Shown: positions 29,840 through 39,098 of the stretch, piece by piece
Position numbering within the stretch: position 1 is the stretch's first letter
Layout: the number at the start of each line of letters is the position of its first letter
Position numbers and translations under genes: made by a program
DNA from: Pseudomonadota bacterium
Lineage (GTDB): Bacteria > Pseudomonadota > Gammaproteobacteria > Steroidobacterales > Steroidobacteraceae
NCBI GenBank assembly: GCA_021815925.1
Contig: JAKAZL010000002.1
Span: 62,001-126,000 of the forward strand
Direction of reading: 5' to 3'
Length of the DNA stretch: 64,000 bases
Notes under the pieces: generated by a model
What the model was told of the DNA's origin: nothing
Databases searched by the model: none
Seen by the model: only the letters and a program-made list of their open reading frames with translations

Positions 29840-30304
29840 ATGACTCAACCGTTCCTCATCAGGTCCATCCGCCGCACGGACTACCTGCAATGGCGCCCGC
29901 TCTGGAACGGCTATAACGCGTTCTACGGCCGAAGCGGTCCGACGGCTCTGGCCGAGCCCATCACCGCCGAGACGTGGGAACGATTCTTCCGCCCGGCCGA
30001 TCCGGTCCATGCGTTGGTCGCCGAGCAAGTCGGCGAGCTCGTCGGGCTCGCGCACTTCCTCATGCACCGCAGCACGACCCGGATCGACGATGTCTGCTAC
30101 CTGCAGGATCTGTACACCGTCGAGCGCCTGCGCGGACTCGGCGTCGGTCGGCGGCTGATCGAAGGGGTATACGCGGCGGCCCGCACCGCGGGATGCGGTC
30201 GGGTTTACTGGCAGACGCAGGCTACCAACCGCACTGCGCGGGCGCTCTACGACAGGATTGCGGAACACCGCGGGTTCATCGTCTACACGCACGAACTCGA
30301 TTGA
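29840..30304 (+). CDS. GNAT family N-acetyltransferase
   Basis: 154 residues, one GNAT domain. The acetyl-CoA loop is LRGLGVGRRLIEGV, preceded by the DDVCYLQDLYTVE strand, and the C-terminal ARALYDRIAEHRGFIVYTHE is the usual closing hairpin. Related stand-alone GNATs act on small amines or amino acids. It follows the TmpB-like gene by 96 bases in the same direction, so it might modify a related aminophosphonate, as PhnO does, but nothing in the sequence proves this. Confidence 0.85.
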   Translation: MTQPFLIRSIRRTDYLQWRPLWNGYNAFYGRSGPTALAEPITAETWERFFRPADPVHALVAEQVGELVGLAHFLMHRSTTRIDDVCYLQDLYTVERLRGLGVGRRLIEGVYAAARTAGCGRVYWQTQATNRTARALYDRIAEHRGFIVYTHELD

Positions 30305-30398
30305 GCGAGCGCCGCTCGCCCGGGCCTGCGGGGCGCGCAGGAGGGTCATGACGCCTGTGGAGCGCATCGCGGCGGCTCGACCCGGACGGGCCGCCGGG

Positions 30399-30839
30399 TC
30401 AGGGGTGCGGCCGAGTGCTCATCGTGGCGGGTAAGTGCGGCGCCCGTCGCTGCAGCGCGGCCAAAAAGCCGGCGGCGTCCCGCGGCGAGATGAGCAGAAC
30501 CTGCCCGGCGCCCCAGGTGACCTCGAGCCGCTCCATCGATAATGCCGGCCCCGAGCGCACGCTGCGCGATGCGCGAACGGCGGAGATGCTCCTCAGCGGG
30601 ATGCGCCAGGTAAAGGGTCCGGAGTGCGCGACCAGCAGCTCCTCGGTGATTTCGTAGTACGTCGCGAGCACGATCCAGACGACCAGCACGGCCACGACGG
30701 CCGACACGATCGCCAGCGCCAGCGGCACGCTCGCGCCGCGTTGTGCGGTGGTGCCGACGGCAATGGCCGCGACGCTGGGCGCGGCGATTGCGGCCACCGC
30801 GAGCTTCGCATCGACCCTGGAACGGAACCTGACGGTCAT
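30399..30839 (-). CDS. Bacterial PH-domain membrane protein
   Basis: 146 residues. Two hydrophobic segments (LAVAAIAAPSVAAIAVG and PLALAIVSAVVAVLVVWIVLA) are followed by a beta-rich bacterial PH-like domain (YYEITEELLVAHSGPFTWRI, IPLRSISAVRASRS, VLLISPRDAAGFLAALQ), the YyaB/YdbT-like arrangement. Function unknown; such proteins sit at the membrane face. Start: ATG at 30839 (MTVRFRSRVDAK). Divergent from the PAP2 gene. Confidence 0.75.
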   Translation of the reverse strand: MTVRFRSRVDAKLAVAAIAAPSVAAIAVGTTAQRGASVPLALAIVSAVVAVLVVWIVLATYYEITEELLVAHSGPFTWRIPLRSISAVRASRSVRSGPALSMERLEVTWGAGQVLLISPRDAAGFLAALQRRAPHLPATMSTRPHP

Positions 30840-30986
30840 GCGCGAGCCTTATACCACTGTGCGTGCAAATCGGCGCGCTGCGCGTGCCTCAGGGTCGATG
30901 GGATCCCAGCCGCCGCCGCGCCGTCGACCGCCTGGCTCGCCGCGCGGAGGTCGAGGTGCTACCGTGGCAGCGGAGGTATCGAGAAC

Positions 30987-31619
30987 GTGAAACGCTTTTC
31001 CTGGGCCCTGGAGATCTGGCTCGCACTGCTCGTGGCATGCGCGGCGCTCGCGCTGCTGTCCTTCGTGAAGCTGGATGTCCCGCTGGCCGCAACCGTCTGG
31101 CGATTCCGCCATGTCCTGCGTCCGTTGAACAAGCCTATGGGCGCGCCCATCATCCTGAGCATCGAGGCAATCGTCGCTCTGGCGCTCATCCTGGCGCGGC
31201 TGGTGCGCGGGCATCTGTCGCTGCTCGCCGAAACCGTCGCGCTCGCCTGCCTGGCCTCGATCTGTGCCTACAGCATCAACAGCCACGTGCTCAAGCCGTT
31301 TTTCGGAGTGCCGAATCCCTCGGCGGTGCTGCGCGGCGTGCACCACGCGTTTCGATTCGGAAAAGGATCCGGCCAGAGCAGCTTTCCCTCCGGCCACATG
31401 GTGCTCGCCGGTGCGCTCGCCGGGGTGTTCATGCGGGTCTACCGCGTCAGCATCTGGCCGCTGAGTGCGCTGCTGCTGCTCGCCGCGGTGCTGCTCATCG
31501 TGGGCGATTGGCATTTTCTGAGCGATATCATCGCCGGCACGTTCATCGGCCTCTCGGCAGGCATGCTCGCCGGACAGGGCTGGGCGGTACACAAGAATCT
31601 CTCGCCCTCGGCGGACTGA
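30987..31619 (+). CDS. PAP2 family phosphatase, membrane-bound
   Basis: 210 residues with about six hydrophobic segments. The type 2 phosphatidic acid phosphatase motifs are SSFPSGHMVLAGAL (catalytic His in PSGH) and GDWHFLSDIIAGTFIG (His-Asp of motif 3, with the usual Arg replaced by the GDWH context). The first motif is diverged (LKPFFGVPNP). Members dephosphorylate phosphatidic acid, PG-phosphate or undecaprenyl diphosphate. The start is GTG at 30987 (VKRFSWALEIW) with GGAGG upstream; the long frame before it overlaps the divergent gene and is not coding. Confidence 0.82.
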   Translation: MKRFSWALEIWLALLVACAALALLSFVKLDVPLAATVWRFRHVLRPLNKPMGAPIILSIEAIVALALILARLVRGHLSLLAETVALACLASICAYSINSHVLKPFFGVPNPSAVLRGVHHAFRFGKGSGQSSFPSGHMVLAGALAGVFMRVYRVSIWPLSALLLLAAVLLIVGDWHFLSDIIAGTFIGLSAGMLAGQGWAVHKNLSPSAD

Positions 31620-31972
31620 GCCACCCGTGCTGCGTAGCCGGGAAGCGAACGCAGGAGCGACCGGCCTCGCGCAACGACGCTGCACCGCAGGCCAAGTGGA
31701 TTGATTCACCGGTGCGCCGCGCGCATAGTGCGCCGAAGGCGCCACCGGGCCCCCGGGAGCGGCACGGTGCGGCGGCATGCTGCGGGGGTCAGGGACGGGC
31801 CCGGCAGTGACGTCGGCCGCTCGATGATCCCGGCTCCCACTGCGGCGGCAGCGCTCATCGCGCACGAGGCGTGGGTTGAATGAACGGTCCTGCTTGGCTA
31901 CAGTCCAACGTGAGCGGCGTGGTGAGCCCGGCAGCCTCGTCGCGCGTTCCCGACAGTCAACCGGAGCAGGCC

Positions 31973-32665
31973 ATGGACATTGCGCGATCCCAGCATTCGG
32001 CCGAGCGGCCGCTGCTTCATCCGAGCGCCCGGGCCCGCGCGGCAGGTCGGCTCCGCATCCCGCTTTTGAAATCCTCCGCCGATGCGCTCACGTTCCTGCG
32101 GGCCGGACTGCGTGACCCGCGGCGCGTCGGTGCGGTCGCCCCCTCGGGGCGGGCGCTCGCTCGGCTGATGACCTCGGAAATCGCCGGGACCGGCGGTCCG
32201 GTTATCGAGCTCGGTGCGGGCACCGGCGTGTTCACGCGCGCGCTGCTCGATCGTGGTGTCCCGGAGCGCCAGCTGGTCCTGATCGAGGCGCATCCGCAGT
32301 TCGCTCGATTGCTGCAGAGCCGCTTTCCGGCGGCCCGGGTGCTCGCCATGGAAGCCGGACATCTGCATCATGTGGACCCGTTCGAAGGACGCGTGGCGGC
32401 CTCGGTGGTCAGCGGACTGCCGCTGTTGTCGATGCCGCGCCGCGAGATCATGCGCATTCTGCGCGGCTCGTTCCGCCGTCTCGGCAGCAACGGAGCGTTC
32501 TATCAGTTCACCTACGGACCGTTGTGTCCGGTCCCGCGCGTGATCCTCAGGCGGCTGGGCCTGCGTGCCAAGCGCATCGGCTGGGTGGCGAATAATCTGC
32601 CGCCGGCGTCGGTGTTTCGCATCGAGCGGACCCACCGGCCCTCGGCACGAGGCCGGCGCACCTGA
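31973..32665 (+). CDS. PmtA-like phospholipid N-methyltransferase
   Basis: 230 residues. The opening LTFLRAGLRDPRRVGAVAPS is the membrane-binding helix typical of phosphatidylethanolamine N-methyltransferases of the PmtA type, followed by the SAM loop VIELGAGTGVFTRALL and the acidic LVLIEAHPQF. These enzymes methylate phosphatidylethanolamine stepwise to phosphatidylcholine at the inner membrane. The ATG at 31973, after CCGGAGCAGGCC, is preferred; an in-frame start 31 codons earlier gives a low-complexity extension. It is a solitary gene after PAP2. Confidence 0.78.
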   Translation: MDIARSQHSAERPLLHPSARARAAGRLRIPLLKSSADALTFLRAGLRDPRRVGAVAPSGRALARLMTSEIAGTGGPVIELGAGTGVFTRALLDRGVPERQLVLIEAHPQFARLLQSRFPAARVLAMEAGHLHHVDPFEGRVAASVVSGLPLLSMPRREIMRILRGSFRRLGSNGAFYQFTYGPLCPVPRVILRRLGLRAKRIGWVANNLPPASVFRIERTHRPSARGRRT

Positions 32666-32698
32666 CCGACCGTTGCCGCGCGGCGGCGGCTGCGACAC

Positions 32699-33763
32699 TC
32701 AGTGCTCGTGGCGGTGGTGGATGTCCGGGAAGTGCGGGTGCGCGTGCGTCAGCGGCTCGTGCGTGTGCTCATGATGGTGGGGCTCGCGCCCATCCCACTC
32801 GAAATCATGATCATGCCGGTGATGTGCGTCATGGCGATGGCTGTGCGCGTGCCGCAGGGGCGGATGCGTGTGCAGGTGGGCATGCGTCTCGGTCAGATGC
32901 AGCCAGACGCCAAGGCCCATCAGCGCCGCAGCGAGCAGCAGCGGCCAGTGCGGCGCCTGGCGGAACACCAGCAGTGAGACGAGCGCGCCGATGAAGGGCG
33001 CCGTGGAGAAATACGCGCCGGTCCGGGCCGCGCCCAGGTGCCGCAGCGCCAGCACGAACAGCGACAGGCTCATCCCGTAACCGAGCAGGCCGAGCACGCC
33101 GGCGGCCGCCAGGTGTCCCGGCGCAGGCCACGGCAGGCCGAAGTAGGCGGACATCGCGAGATTGACCGCGCCGGCGATCAGGCCCTTCAGCGCGGCGATG
33201 ACCATCGGATCCCCGCTCGACACCTTGCGCGTCAGGTTGTTGTCGATTGCCCAGCAGGCGCAGGCGCCGGCGATCCACGCGGCACCGCCGCCGAGGGCGA
33301 GTCGTGTCGGCCAGGCGAGCACCGCGCCGCCGAGCACGATCGCGCACAGTCCGAGCAGCACCCGGCGGTCAAAGTTCTCGTGAAACACGAACCAGGCGAG
33401 CAGCGCGGTGAACACAGCCTCGAGATTCAGCAGCAGCGAGGCGCTCGCCGCCGGAATCTGCCGCAGTCCGCTCATCAAGAGGGCCGGGGCGAGGACGCCT
33501 CCGGCGAGGATCGCCCCGGCGAGCCAGCCCATCATGCCGGGGCTCCAGGGGCTGCGGGGGCCTTCGCGTGGCCGCAACGCGATCCAAATGCTCAGGCCGA
33601 TGCCGCTGCCGGCGTAGAGCAGCCCCGCGAGCGTCAGCGGCGCGGCATCGCTCAGCAGGAGCTTGGCGAACGGCGTACTGACCCCGAACAGCAGTGCCGC
33701 GAGCAACGCCGAGACGATGCCGCGGTTGGACTCTGCGTCCGGCCTCACAGCGGGCGCTTGCAT
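32699..33763 (-). CDS. EamA (DMT) transporter with His-rich tail
   Basis: 354 residues: ten hydrophobic segments in two EamA repeats (LLAALLFGVSTPFAKLLL opens the first) covering about residues 15-285, then a cytosolic tail of about 65 residues with more than 20 His (for example HAHSHRHDAHHRHDHD and HHHEHTHEPLTHAHPHF). EamA proteins move amino acids, nucleotides or sugars; His-rich tails usually bind Zn, Ni or Co. No metal regulator is beside it. Start: ATG at 33763, without a strong ribosome site. A hairpin terminator of the upstream S10 gene precedes it. Confidence 0.87.
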   Translation of the reverse strand: MQAPAVRPDAESNRGIVSALLAALLFGVSTPFAKLLLSDAAPLTLAGLLYAGSGIGLSIWIALRPREGPRSPWSPGMMGWLAGAILAGGVLAPALLMSGLRQIPAASASLLLNLEAVFTALLAWFVFHENFDRRVLLGLCAIVLGGAVLAWPTRLALGGGAAWIAGACACWAIDNNLTRKVSSGDPMVIAALKGLIAGAVNLAMSAYFGLPWPAPGHLAAAGVLGLLGYGMSLSLFVLALRHLGAARTGAYFSTAPFIGALVSLLVFRQAPHWPLLLAAALMGLGVWLHLTETHAHLHTHPPLRHAHSHRHDAHHRHDHDFEWDGREPHHHEHTHEPLTHAHPHFPDIHHRHEH

Positions 33764-33778
33764 GGGAGGCGAGTATAG

Positions 33779-33808
33779 CGGCGGGGACGCACCGGAGCGT
33801 CCCCGCCG
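33779..33808 (-). terminator. Hairpin after the S10 peptidase gene
   Basis: CGGCGGGGACGC and GCGTCCCCGCCG are perfect 12-base arms around a 6-base loop, 8 bases past the peptidase stop and just before the next gene's promoter region. No U-run follows on the minus strand, so it may stall rather than fully terminate. Confidence 0.6.
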
Positions 33809-33815
33809 CCGGGCA

Positions 33816-35384
33816 TCACTCGGTCTGACGGATGAACTGTGCGATGTTCGCGTGCAGGTGGGCCAGGCCCTGCGGGCGCACGTAGATCATGTGACCGGTG
33901 TGATAGAAGCGGAACTCGACGTTTTTCTGCAGCGCCGGCTGCATCGGCAGCTGGCGCATCTGGTACACGGCCGCGTAGTAAGGCGTCGCCAGATCGAAAT
34001 ATCCGGCGTTGACCAGCACCTTCAGGTCCGGATCGAGCGTCAGGGTCGTGGCGAGATCCGGCAGCACGTTCGCCGTGATCGGTCCAGCGGCGCTCGCGCC
34101 CGGTTGCACGTGCTGCCACTTCCAAGCGCTGTTCACGCTTCCCGAGAGAAACACGTAGCGGTGCCCGGCGCCGAAGTGCAGGGTGTCGCGCAGATACTGG
34201 TTCGCCGCGGAGACATAAGCCGAGCCGATGCCGGAGATCAGCGGGTCGTACTCGGCGTATTCGGCCAACGGGTCGAGCGTCGGGCCGGAGAAGCGCGCAT
34301 CCAGTCGACCGGTGGTCTTGCCCTCGGAGGCGAGCAGCTCCTGCTCGAACTGCGGGCCGGTCACGCGCAGGTCCGCCTTGAGCAGGTAGGATTCGGGCAG
34401 CCCGGTGTACGCGGCCATCTGGGTCGCGATCGCCTGCTCCTCGGCACCCGTCAACGCAGCGCCTCGGTTGAGCGCGGCGAGGTACGGACCCATCGCCCAC
34501 GACTGCACCTGATCGAGCCACGGGTGCAGCTGCGCCGGGGCCTGCGCCAGGCGCTTGTGGTACCAGGCGACGGCGGCGTAGGTCGGTAGCGCCAGCGCAT
34601 ACGGCAGATTGATGCCCGGGTTGGCGTTGGCGTAATCGATGCTCGTGTCGAAGTTGAGGATCGTGGACAGCAGCACGACGCCGTTGAGATCGACGTTGTC
34701 GGCGTTCTCCAGGATGCCCGCCACCACCGCCGAGCGGGTCGTGCCGTAGCTCTCGCCGATCAGGTACTTCGGGGAGTTCCAACGGCTGTATTGCGAGAGG
34801 AACTGGGTGATGAACTGGGCGAACGCGTTAGCGTCGGCATCGACGCCGTAGAACATCTTCGGGGTGCCCACTCCGCCGTTCGCCTTGTCGATGATGCGGC
34901 TGAAGCCCGTGCCCATCGCATCGACGAACACCAGGTCGCTGACATCGAGCAGGCTGTACTGGTTGCTGACCAGCTGGTACGGCGCCGGTGGTGTGTGTGC
35001 GTGGCTCTCGGTCACCACGCGCATCGGCCCGAACGCCCCGATGTGCAGCGGCGCGGAGCACCCGCCCGGTCCGCCGTTGTAGAGAAAGGCGATCGGCCGG
35101 TGGTTGGGGTTGGCGCCGTTCTTGAAATAGGCGACGTAGAACATCTCGCCGGTGGGCTTGCCGGCCTTGTCGCGCAGGATCAGCGTTCCGGCCTTCGCCG
35201 TGTAGTGAACGGCGTGCCCGTCGACGGTGACGCTGCCCTGGGTGGTGACCGTGTGGGCGGTGGTCCAGAACTGCTCTGGATTGGGGCTCTGTGCCGCGGC
35301 GGTCGCCGGCGGTGCAGCGGCGAGTGCAGCGGGACACCATCCGGCGAGCAGCGCGGAAAGGATCAGTGCGCGAGATGCGGGCAT
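33816..35384 (-). CDS. Serine carboxypeptidase, S10 family
   Basis: 522 residues with a Sec signal peptide (MPASRALILSALLAGWCPAALAA), so periplasmic or secreted. S10 landmarks: NGGPGGCSAPLHIGAFGP (oxyanion hole), KYLIGESYGTTRSAVVA with the nucleophile Ser, NAGYFDLATPYYA with the Asp and FYHTGHMIYVRPQG with the His. Removes C-terminal residues from peptides, best at acid pH. The start is 35384; the frame runs further upstream but only from that ATG is there a signal peptide. A terminator hairpin follows. Divergent from nothing; rimO lies upstream on the same strand with a 164-base gap. Confidence 0.93.
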   Translation of the reverse strand: MPASRALILSALLAGWCPAALAAAPPATAAAQSPNPEQFWTTAHTVTTQGSVTVDGHAVHYTAKAGTLILRDKAGKPTGEMFYVAYFKNGANPNHRPIAFLYNGGPGGCSAPLHIGAFGPMRVVTESHAHTPPAPYQLVSNQYSLLDVSDLVFVDAMGTGFSRIIDKANGGVGTPKMFYGVDADANAFAQFITQFLSQYSRWNSPKYLIGESYGTTRSAVVAGILENADNVDLNGVVLLSTILNFDTSIDYANANPGINLPYALALPTYAAVAWYHKRLAQAPAQLHPWLDQVQSWAMGPYLAALNRGAALTGAEEQAIATQMAAYTGLPESYLLKADLRVTGPQFEQELLASEGKTTGRLDARFSGPTLDPLAEYAEYDPLISGIGSAYVSAANQYLRDTLHFGAGHRYVFLSGSVNSAWKWQHVQPGASAAGPITANVLPDLATTLTLDPDLKVLVNAGYFDLATPYYAAVYQMRQLPMQPALQKNVEFRFYHTGHMIYVRPQGLAHLHANIAQFIRQTE

Positions 35385-35548
35385 GTGCGTTCTCTTGTGC
35401 GGCTGAAGGGGTGGAGGGTACGCACGCGGCCGGCAGCCTGCGCTCTTCGCGCGTACCGAGTTGCGCGAGCGTAGCAATTCGTGCTGCCCGGTGTTGTCTG
35501 CTCGTCGAATTTCCGTCGCGGCTGCGCTGCGCCCCGCTGCGTCAGTCT

Positions 35549-36901
35549 CTAGCGCGGCAGGGTGCGCGCGTGCAGATCGTACGTGTCGGCCGCCGTGACT
35601 TCGACATCGGCCCATTCTCCCGGGGCGAGCCCGGCCGCGGCCGCAATGCGCACGACACCGTCAATTTCCGGCGCGTCGGCTTCACTGCGCGCGACGGCGC
35701 CGTCCGAGCCCACCGTATCGACCAGCACGCGCAGGCGTTGCCCGATGCGACGTTGCAGGCGCTGCGCGCTGATCGCCGCCGCGCACTCCATGAAGCGCTC
35801 GTAGCGCTCCTGCTGGAGTTCTCCCGGCACGTGCGCCGCGATGGTGTTCGCGCTGGCCCCCTCCACGGGGGAGTACTTGAAGCACCCGACACGATCGAGC
35901 TGCGCTGCGCGCAGCCACTGCAGCAGCTCCTCGAACTCCGCGTCGGTCTCCCCCGGAAAGCCGACGATGAACGTGCTGCGCAGCGTCAGGTCGGGGCACT
36001 GCCGGCGCCACTGCCGGATGCGCTCGAGTACGTTCTCGGCATGCGCCGGGCGGCGCATCCGCTTCAGCACCGACGGGCTGCCGTGTTGGAACGGAATGTC
36101 CAGATACGGCAGCACGCGCCGCTCGGCCATCAGCCCGATGACCTCGTCCACGTGCGGGTAGGGATACACATAGTGCAGCCGCACCCAGACCCCGAGCGTG
36201 CCGAGCGCGCGCGCCAGGTCGATGAAGCGCGACTCGTATGCGTTGCCCCGCCATTCGGCACCGCGGTAGCGGAGGTCCGCGCCGTAGGCACTGGTGTCCT
36301 GGGAGATCACCAGTAACTCCTTCACGCCCGCCGTGACCAGGCGCTCGGCCTCCGTCAGCACCTGATCGATCGGGCGGCTCACGAGCCGCCCGCGCAGCGC
36401 CGGAATGATGCAGAAGCTGCACGAGTTGTTGCAGCCTTCCGCGACCTTCAGGTACGCGTAATGCCGCGGGGTCAGGCGGATGCCCTGCGGTGGCACCAGA
36501 TCGAGGAACGGATCGTGCTGCGGCGGCAGATGCTCGTGGATCGCCGCGAGCACCGCGCCGTAGTCGTGCGGGCCGGTCACCTTGAGGACGTGCGGATGGC
36601 GCTCGAGGATGCGCTCGGGACGGGCGCCGAGACAGCCGGTCACGATGACGCGGCCGTTGTGCTCGAGCGCCTCGCCGATGGTCTGCAGCGACTCGTCGAT
36701 CGCCGCGTCGATGAATCCGCAGGTGTTGACCACGACCAGCTCGGCACGCTCGTAGCTGGGGCTGATCTCATAGCCCTCGGCGCGCAGGGTCGTCAGGATG
36801 CGTTCGGAGTCCACCAGCGCCTTGGCGCAGCCGAGGCTGACGAAGCCAATCTTCGGGCTGCGCCGCCGCGCTGCGGCGCGCCGCGGGGTCGGGGAGTTCA
36901 T
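35549..36901 (-). CDS. rimO: Ribosomal protein S12 Asp methylthiotransferase
   Basis: Radical-SAM enzyme that adds a methylthio group to the conserved Asp of ribosomal protein S12. It has 450 residues. The N-terminal UPF0004 domain opens with [18 protein letters not shown] and binds one iron-sulfur cluster through its three Cys (including [12 protein letters not shown] and VTGCLG); the radical-SAM cluster is the [17 protein letters not shown] motif; a TRAM domain ends the protein. [11 protein letters not shown] marks it as RimO rather than MiaB. The start at 36901 ([13 protein letters not shown]) is chosen over an in-frame codon 13 residues upstream. Confidence 0.96.
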   Translation of the reverse strand: MNSPTPRRAAARRRSPKIGFVSLGCAKALVDSERILTTLRAEGYEISPSYERAELVVVNTCGFIDAAIDESLQTIGEALEHNGRVIVTGCLGARPERILERHPHVLKVTGPHDYGAVLAAIHEHLPPQHDPFLDLVPPQGIRLTPRHYAYLKVAEGCNNSCSFCIIPALRGRLVSRPIDQVLTEAERLVTAGVKELLVISQDTSAYGADLRYRGAEWRGNAYESRFIDLARALGTLGVWVRLHYVYPYPHVDEVIGLMAERRVLPYLDIPFQHGSPSVLKRMRRPAHAENVLERIRQWRRQCPDLTLRSTFIVGFPGETDAEFEELLQWLRAAQLDRVGCFKYSPVEGASANTIAAHVPGELQQERYERFMECAAAISAQRLQRRIGQRLRVLVDTVGSDGAVARSEADAPEIDGVVRIAAAAGLAPGEWADVEVTAADTYDLHARTLPR

Positions 36902-36994
36902 GGTGCGACGGCTGTGGCTCGAAAAGGATGGGACGCGCACTGGCGCGGCGCGCGCAGCCTACCCGCGCCGACCCGCCCGCGCAACCGTGATGGC

Positions 36995-37585
36995 CTAACG
37001 GCCGTAGACGACCGTGATCTCGGTCTCGGCAATGGCTGCGGCGCGCACGGCGGCGGCGACGGCCCCCGGCGGGGCGCTCTTGGCAACCGCCACCCGGGGC
37101 GTGCGCAGAGCGTACAGCAGGATGTGATAGTGGTGGGCGGGTCCCGGCGGGGGACAGGGCCCGCCGTAGCCCTCCGATCCGTAGTCATTGCGGGTCTGCA
37201 CCGCGCCGGCGGGCAGTCCGCGCCCGCCCGGCTCCCCCGCTCCGACCGGCAGCGCGCGCACCTCGGCGGGGATGTCGAGCACCAGCCAATGCCACCAGCC
37301 GCCCGGCGCATCGGAGTCGTAGATCAGCACCGCGAAGCTGCGCGCCCCGGCCGGCGGGTGCTGCCAGCTGAGGGCGGGTGACAGATTGCGGCCCCGGCAG
37401 CCGTTGCGGTGATAGACGTACGCCGGGGGCACCTCGGCCCCGGCACTCAGATCGGGGCTGCTCAGGGTGAAGCGCCCGCCGCCGGCCGGCAGGGCTGCAG
37501 CGGCGGCGGCCGGAACCACCAGCGACAGCAGTGCGCCGCCCAGAGTCCTCTTTCGCGGGGGCTCGCGCTTCGATCGCGGTCGCAT
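36995..37585 (-). CDS. YbhB/YbcL family (PEBP-like) protein, secreted
   Basis: 196 residues with a twin-Arg-poor signal peptide (LGGALLSLVVPAAAAAALPA). The PEBP fold signatures are LSPALSWQHPPAGARSFAVL, YDSDAPGGWWHWLVLDIPA and YGGPCPPPGPAHHYHILLYA. Bacterial YbhB/YbcL proteins resemble Raf kinase inhibitor; their role is unclear. The start at 37585 follows AGGAGCGAGCC; an in-frame ATG six codons upstream is possible. It lies divergent from the SDR gene. Confidence 0.88.
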   Translation of the reverse strand: MRPRSKREPPRKRTLGGALLSLVVPAAAAAALPAGGGRFTLSSPDLSAGAEVPPAYVYHRNGCRGRNLSPALSWQHPPAGARSFAVLIYDSDAPGGWWHWLVLDIPAEVRALPVGAGEPGGRGLPAGAVQTRNDYGSEGYGGPCPPPGPAHHYHILLYALRTPRVAVAKSAPPGAVAAAVRAAAIAETEITVVYGR

Positions 37586-37663
37586 GGCTCGCTCCTGGTC
37601 CAACGAACACTACCGTCGAGGACAGTGTGCAGCCACACGGGCCATCCGGCAAACTACTCTCGC

Positions 37664-38497
37664 ATGAACACCGCAAAGACCGCGCTCGTCACCGGGTCGA
37701 CCGACGGACTGGGTCGTGCCGTCGCGCGTGCGCTCGCAGCGCGGGGGTACCGGGTTTGGTTGCACGGCCGCGACAGCGGCCGGGGCGAGACACTGGTGCG
37801 TGAGATCCGCGAGCAGGGCGGCGAGGCGCACTTCGCGCGCGCCGACTTCGCGTCCCTCGCACAGGTGCGGGCACTGGCCGCGGATGTGCTCGAGGCGCTG
37901 CCGCGGCTGGATCTGCTCATCAACAATGCCGGCATTGGGCCGGCCACCCCGCAGGTGCGCGGCCGCGAGCTGAGCGCCGACGGCTACGAGCTGCGCTTTG
38001 CGGTGAACTACCTCGCGGGCTATCTGCTGACGCGCCAGGTGCTGCCGCTGCTCGAGCGCAGCGCGCCGGCGCGCATCGTCAACGTGTCTTCCGGCGCGCA
38101 GTATCCGCTCGACTTCGACAACCTGATGCTCGAGCGTGCCTACAGCGGGGCGCGCGCCTACGCGCAGAGCAAGCTGGCGCAGATCCTGTTCACGTTCGAC
38201 CTGGCGCGCGAGCTGCGCGAGCGCGGGGTCACCGTCACCTGTCTGCATCCGGCCACGTATATGAACACGACAATGGTCCACGCCATGGGGGTCACGCCGC
38301 TCAACACAGTCGAGGACGGTGCGACCGCCGTGCTGCGACTCGCCTGTGCCGCGCAGCTCGCTGCGACCTCCGGCGAATACTTCAACGGCCTCGAGCCGGC
38401 ACGCGCCCATGCTCAGGCTTACGATGCGTCGGCCCAGCGTCGCCTCGCCGAGCTGAGCGCGCGTCTCGTCTCAATTGCGCCCGGCGCCGCGACCTGA
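37664..38497 (+). CDS. Short-chain dehydrogenase/reductase
   Basis: 277 residues. Classical SDR: cofactor loop TALVTGSTDGLGRAVARAL, structural NNAG in DLLINNAGIGPATP, active-site Ser in RIVNVSSGAQYP and the YxxxK pair in YAQSKLAQILF. This resembles the retinol dehydrogenase/protochlorophyllide reductase-like SDRs acting on lipophilic ketones. Substrate unknown. The start at 37664 is set by the first ATG before the cofactor loop; the open frame before it is antisense to ybhB. The next gene follows after 4 bases. Confidence 0.9.
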   Translation: MNTAKTALVTGSTDGLGRAVARALAARGYRVWLHGRDSGRGETLVREIREQGGEAHFARADFASLAQVRALAADVLEALPRLDLLINNAGIGPATPQVRGRELSADGYELRFAVNYLAGYLLTRQVLPLLERSAPARIVNVSSGAQYPLDFDNLMLERAYSGARAYAQSKLAQILFTFDLARELRERGVTVTCLHPATYMNTTMVHAMGVTPLNTVEDGATAVLRLACAAQLAATSGEYFNGLEPARAHAQAYDASAQRRLAELSARLVSIAPGAAT

Positions 38498-38501
38498 TGC
38501 G

Positions 38502-39083
38502 ATGGCCTTCGATCAATCGTACTACCAGCGTTTCTATTACGACCCGCGCACCGCCGTGACCTCCCGTGCGGAGATGCGCGCACGCGCGCGTCTCATCAGC
38601 GCGTTCACGACGCACGTCGGTCTGCCCGTGCGACGTATTCTCGATGCCGGCTGCGGAACAGGAATGCTGCGTGCGCCCTTGCTGCGTGCGCTCCCGAAGG
38701 CGACCTACGTGGGGTTGGAGACCAGCGAGTATCTGTGCCGGCGGCACGGCTGGGTGTACGGGCGCCTGCAGGACTACCGTCCGAGCGCGCCGTTCGATCT
38801 GGTGATCTGCTACGACGTGCTGCAGTATCTCGAGGCGCGCGAGGCGGCCCGCGCACTGGCCAACTTCGCCCGTGCATGTCGCGGCGTGCTGTATTTCACC
38901 GCACTGACCCGCCGCGACTGGCAGCGCAACTGCGACCGCAGCCGCACCGACCCGGATGTGCATCTGCGCACCGGGGAGTGGTACCGGACGCGCCTGCGCC
39001 GGCAGTTCCGCGAGGTGGGCGCGGGGTTCTGGCTGCGCCGCGGAGCGCCGCTGGCCACCTGGGAACTGGAAGCGGTCGACTGA
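38502..39083 (+). CDS. Class I SAM-dependent methyltransferase
   Basis: 193 residues. The SAM site is RRILDAGCGTGMLRAPLLRA, followed by YVGLETSEYLCRRHGW and the FDLVICYDVLQYLEAREAAR stretch. Substrate unknown. ATG at 38502 (MAFDQSYYQRFYYDP) lies 4 bases after the SDR stop, so these genes are probably cotranscribed; a start 9 codons earlier would overlap the SDR gene. Confidence 0.85.
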   Translation: MAFDQSYYQRFYYDPRTAVTSRAEMRARARLISAFTTHVGLPVRRILDAGCGTGMLRAPLLRALPKATYVGLETSEYLCRRHGWVYGRLQDYRPSAPFDLVICYDVLQYLEAREAARALANFARACRGVLYFTALTRRDWQRNCDRSRTDPDVHLRTGEWYRTRLRRQFREVGAGFWLRRGAPLATWELEAVD

Positions 39084-39098
39084 CCCCGGAGCCGCCGC

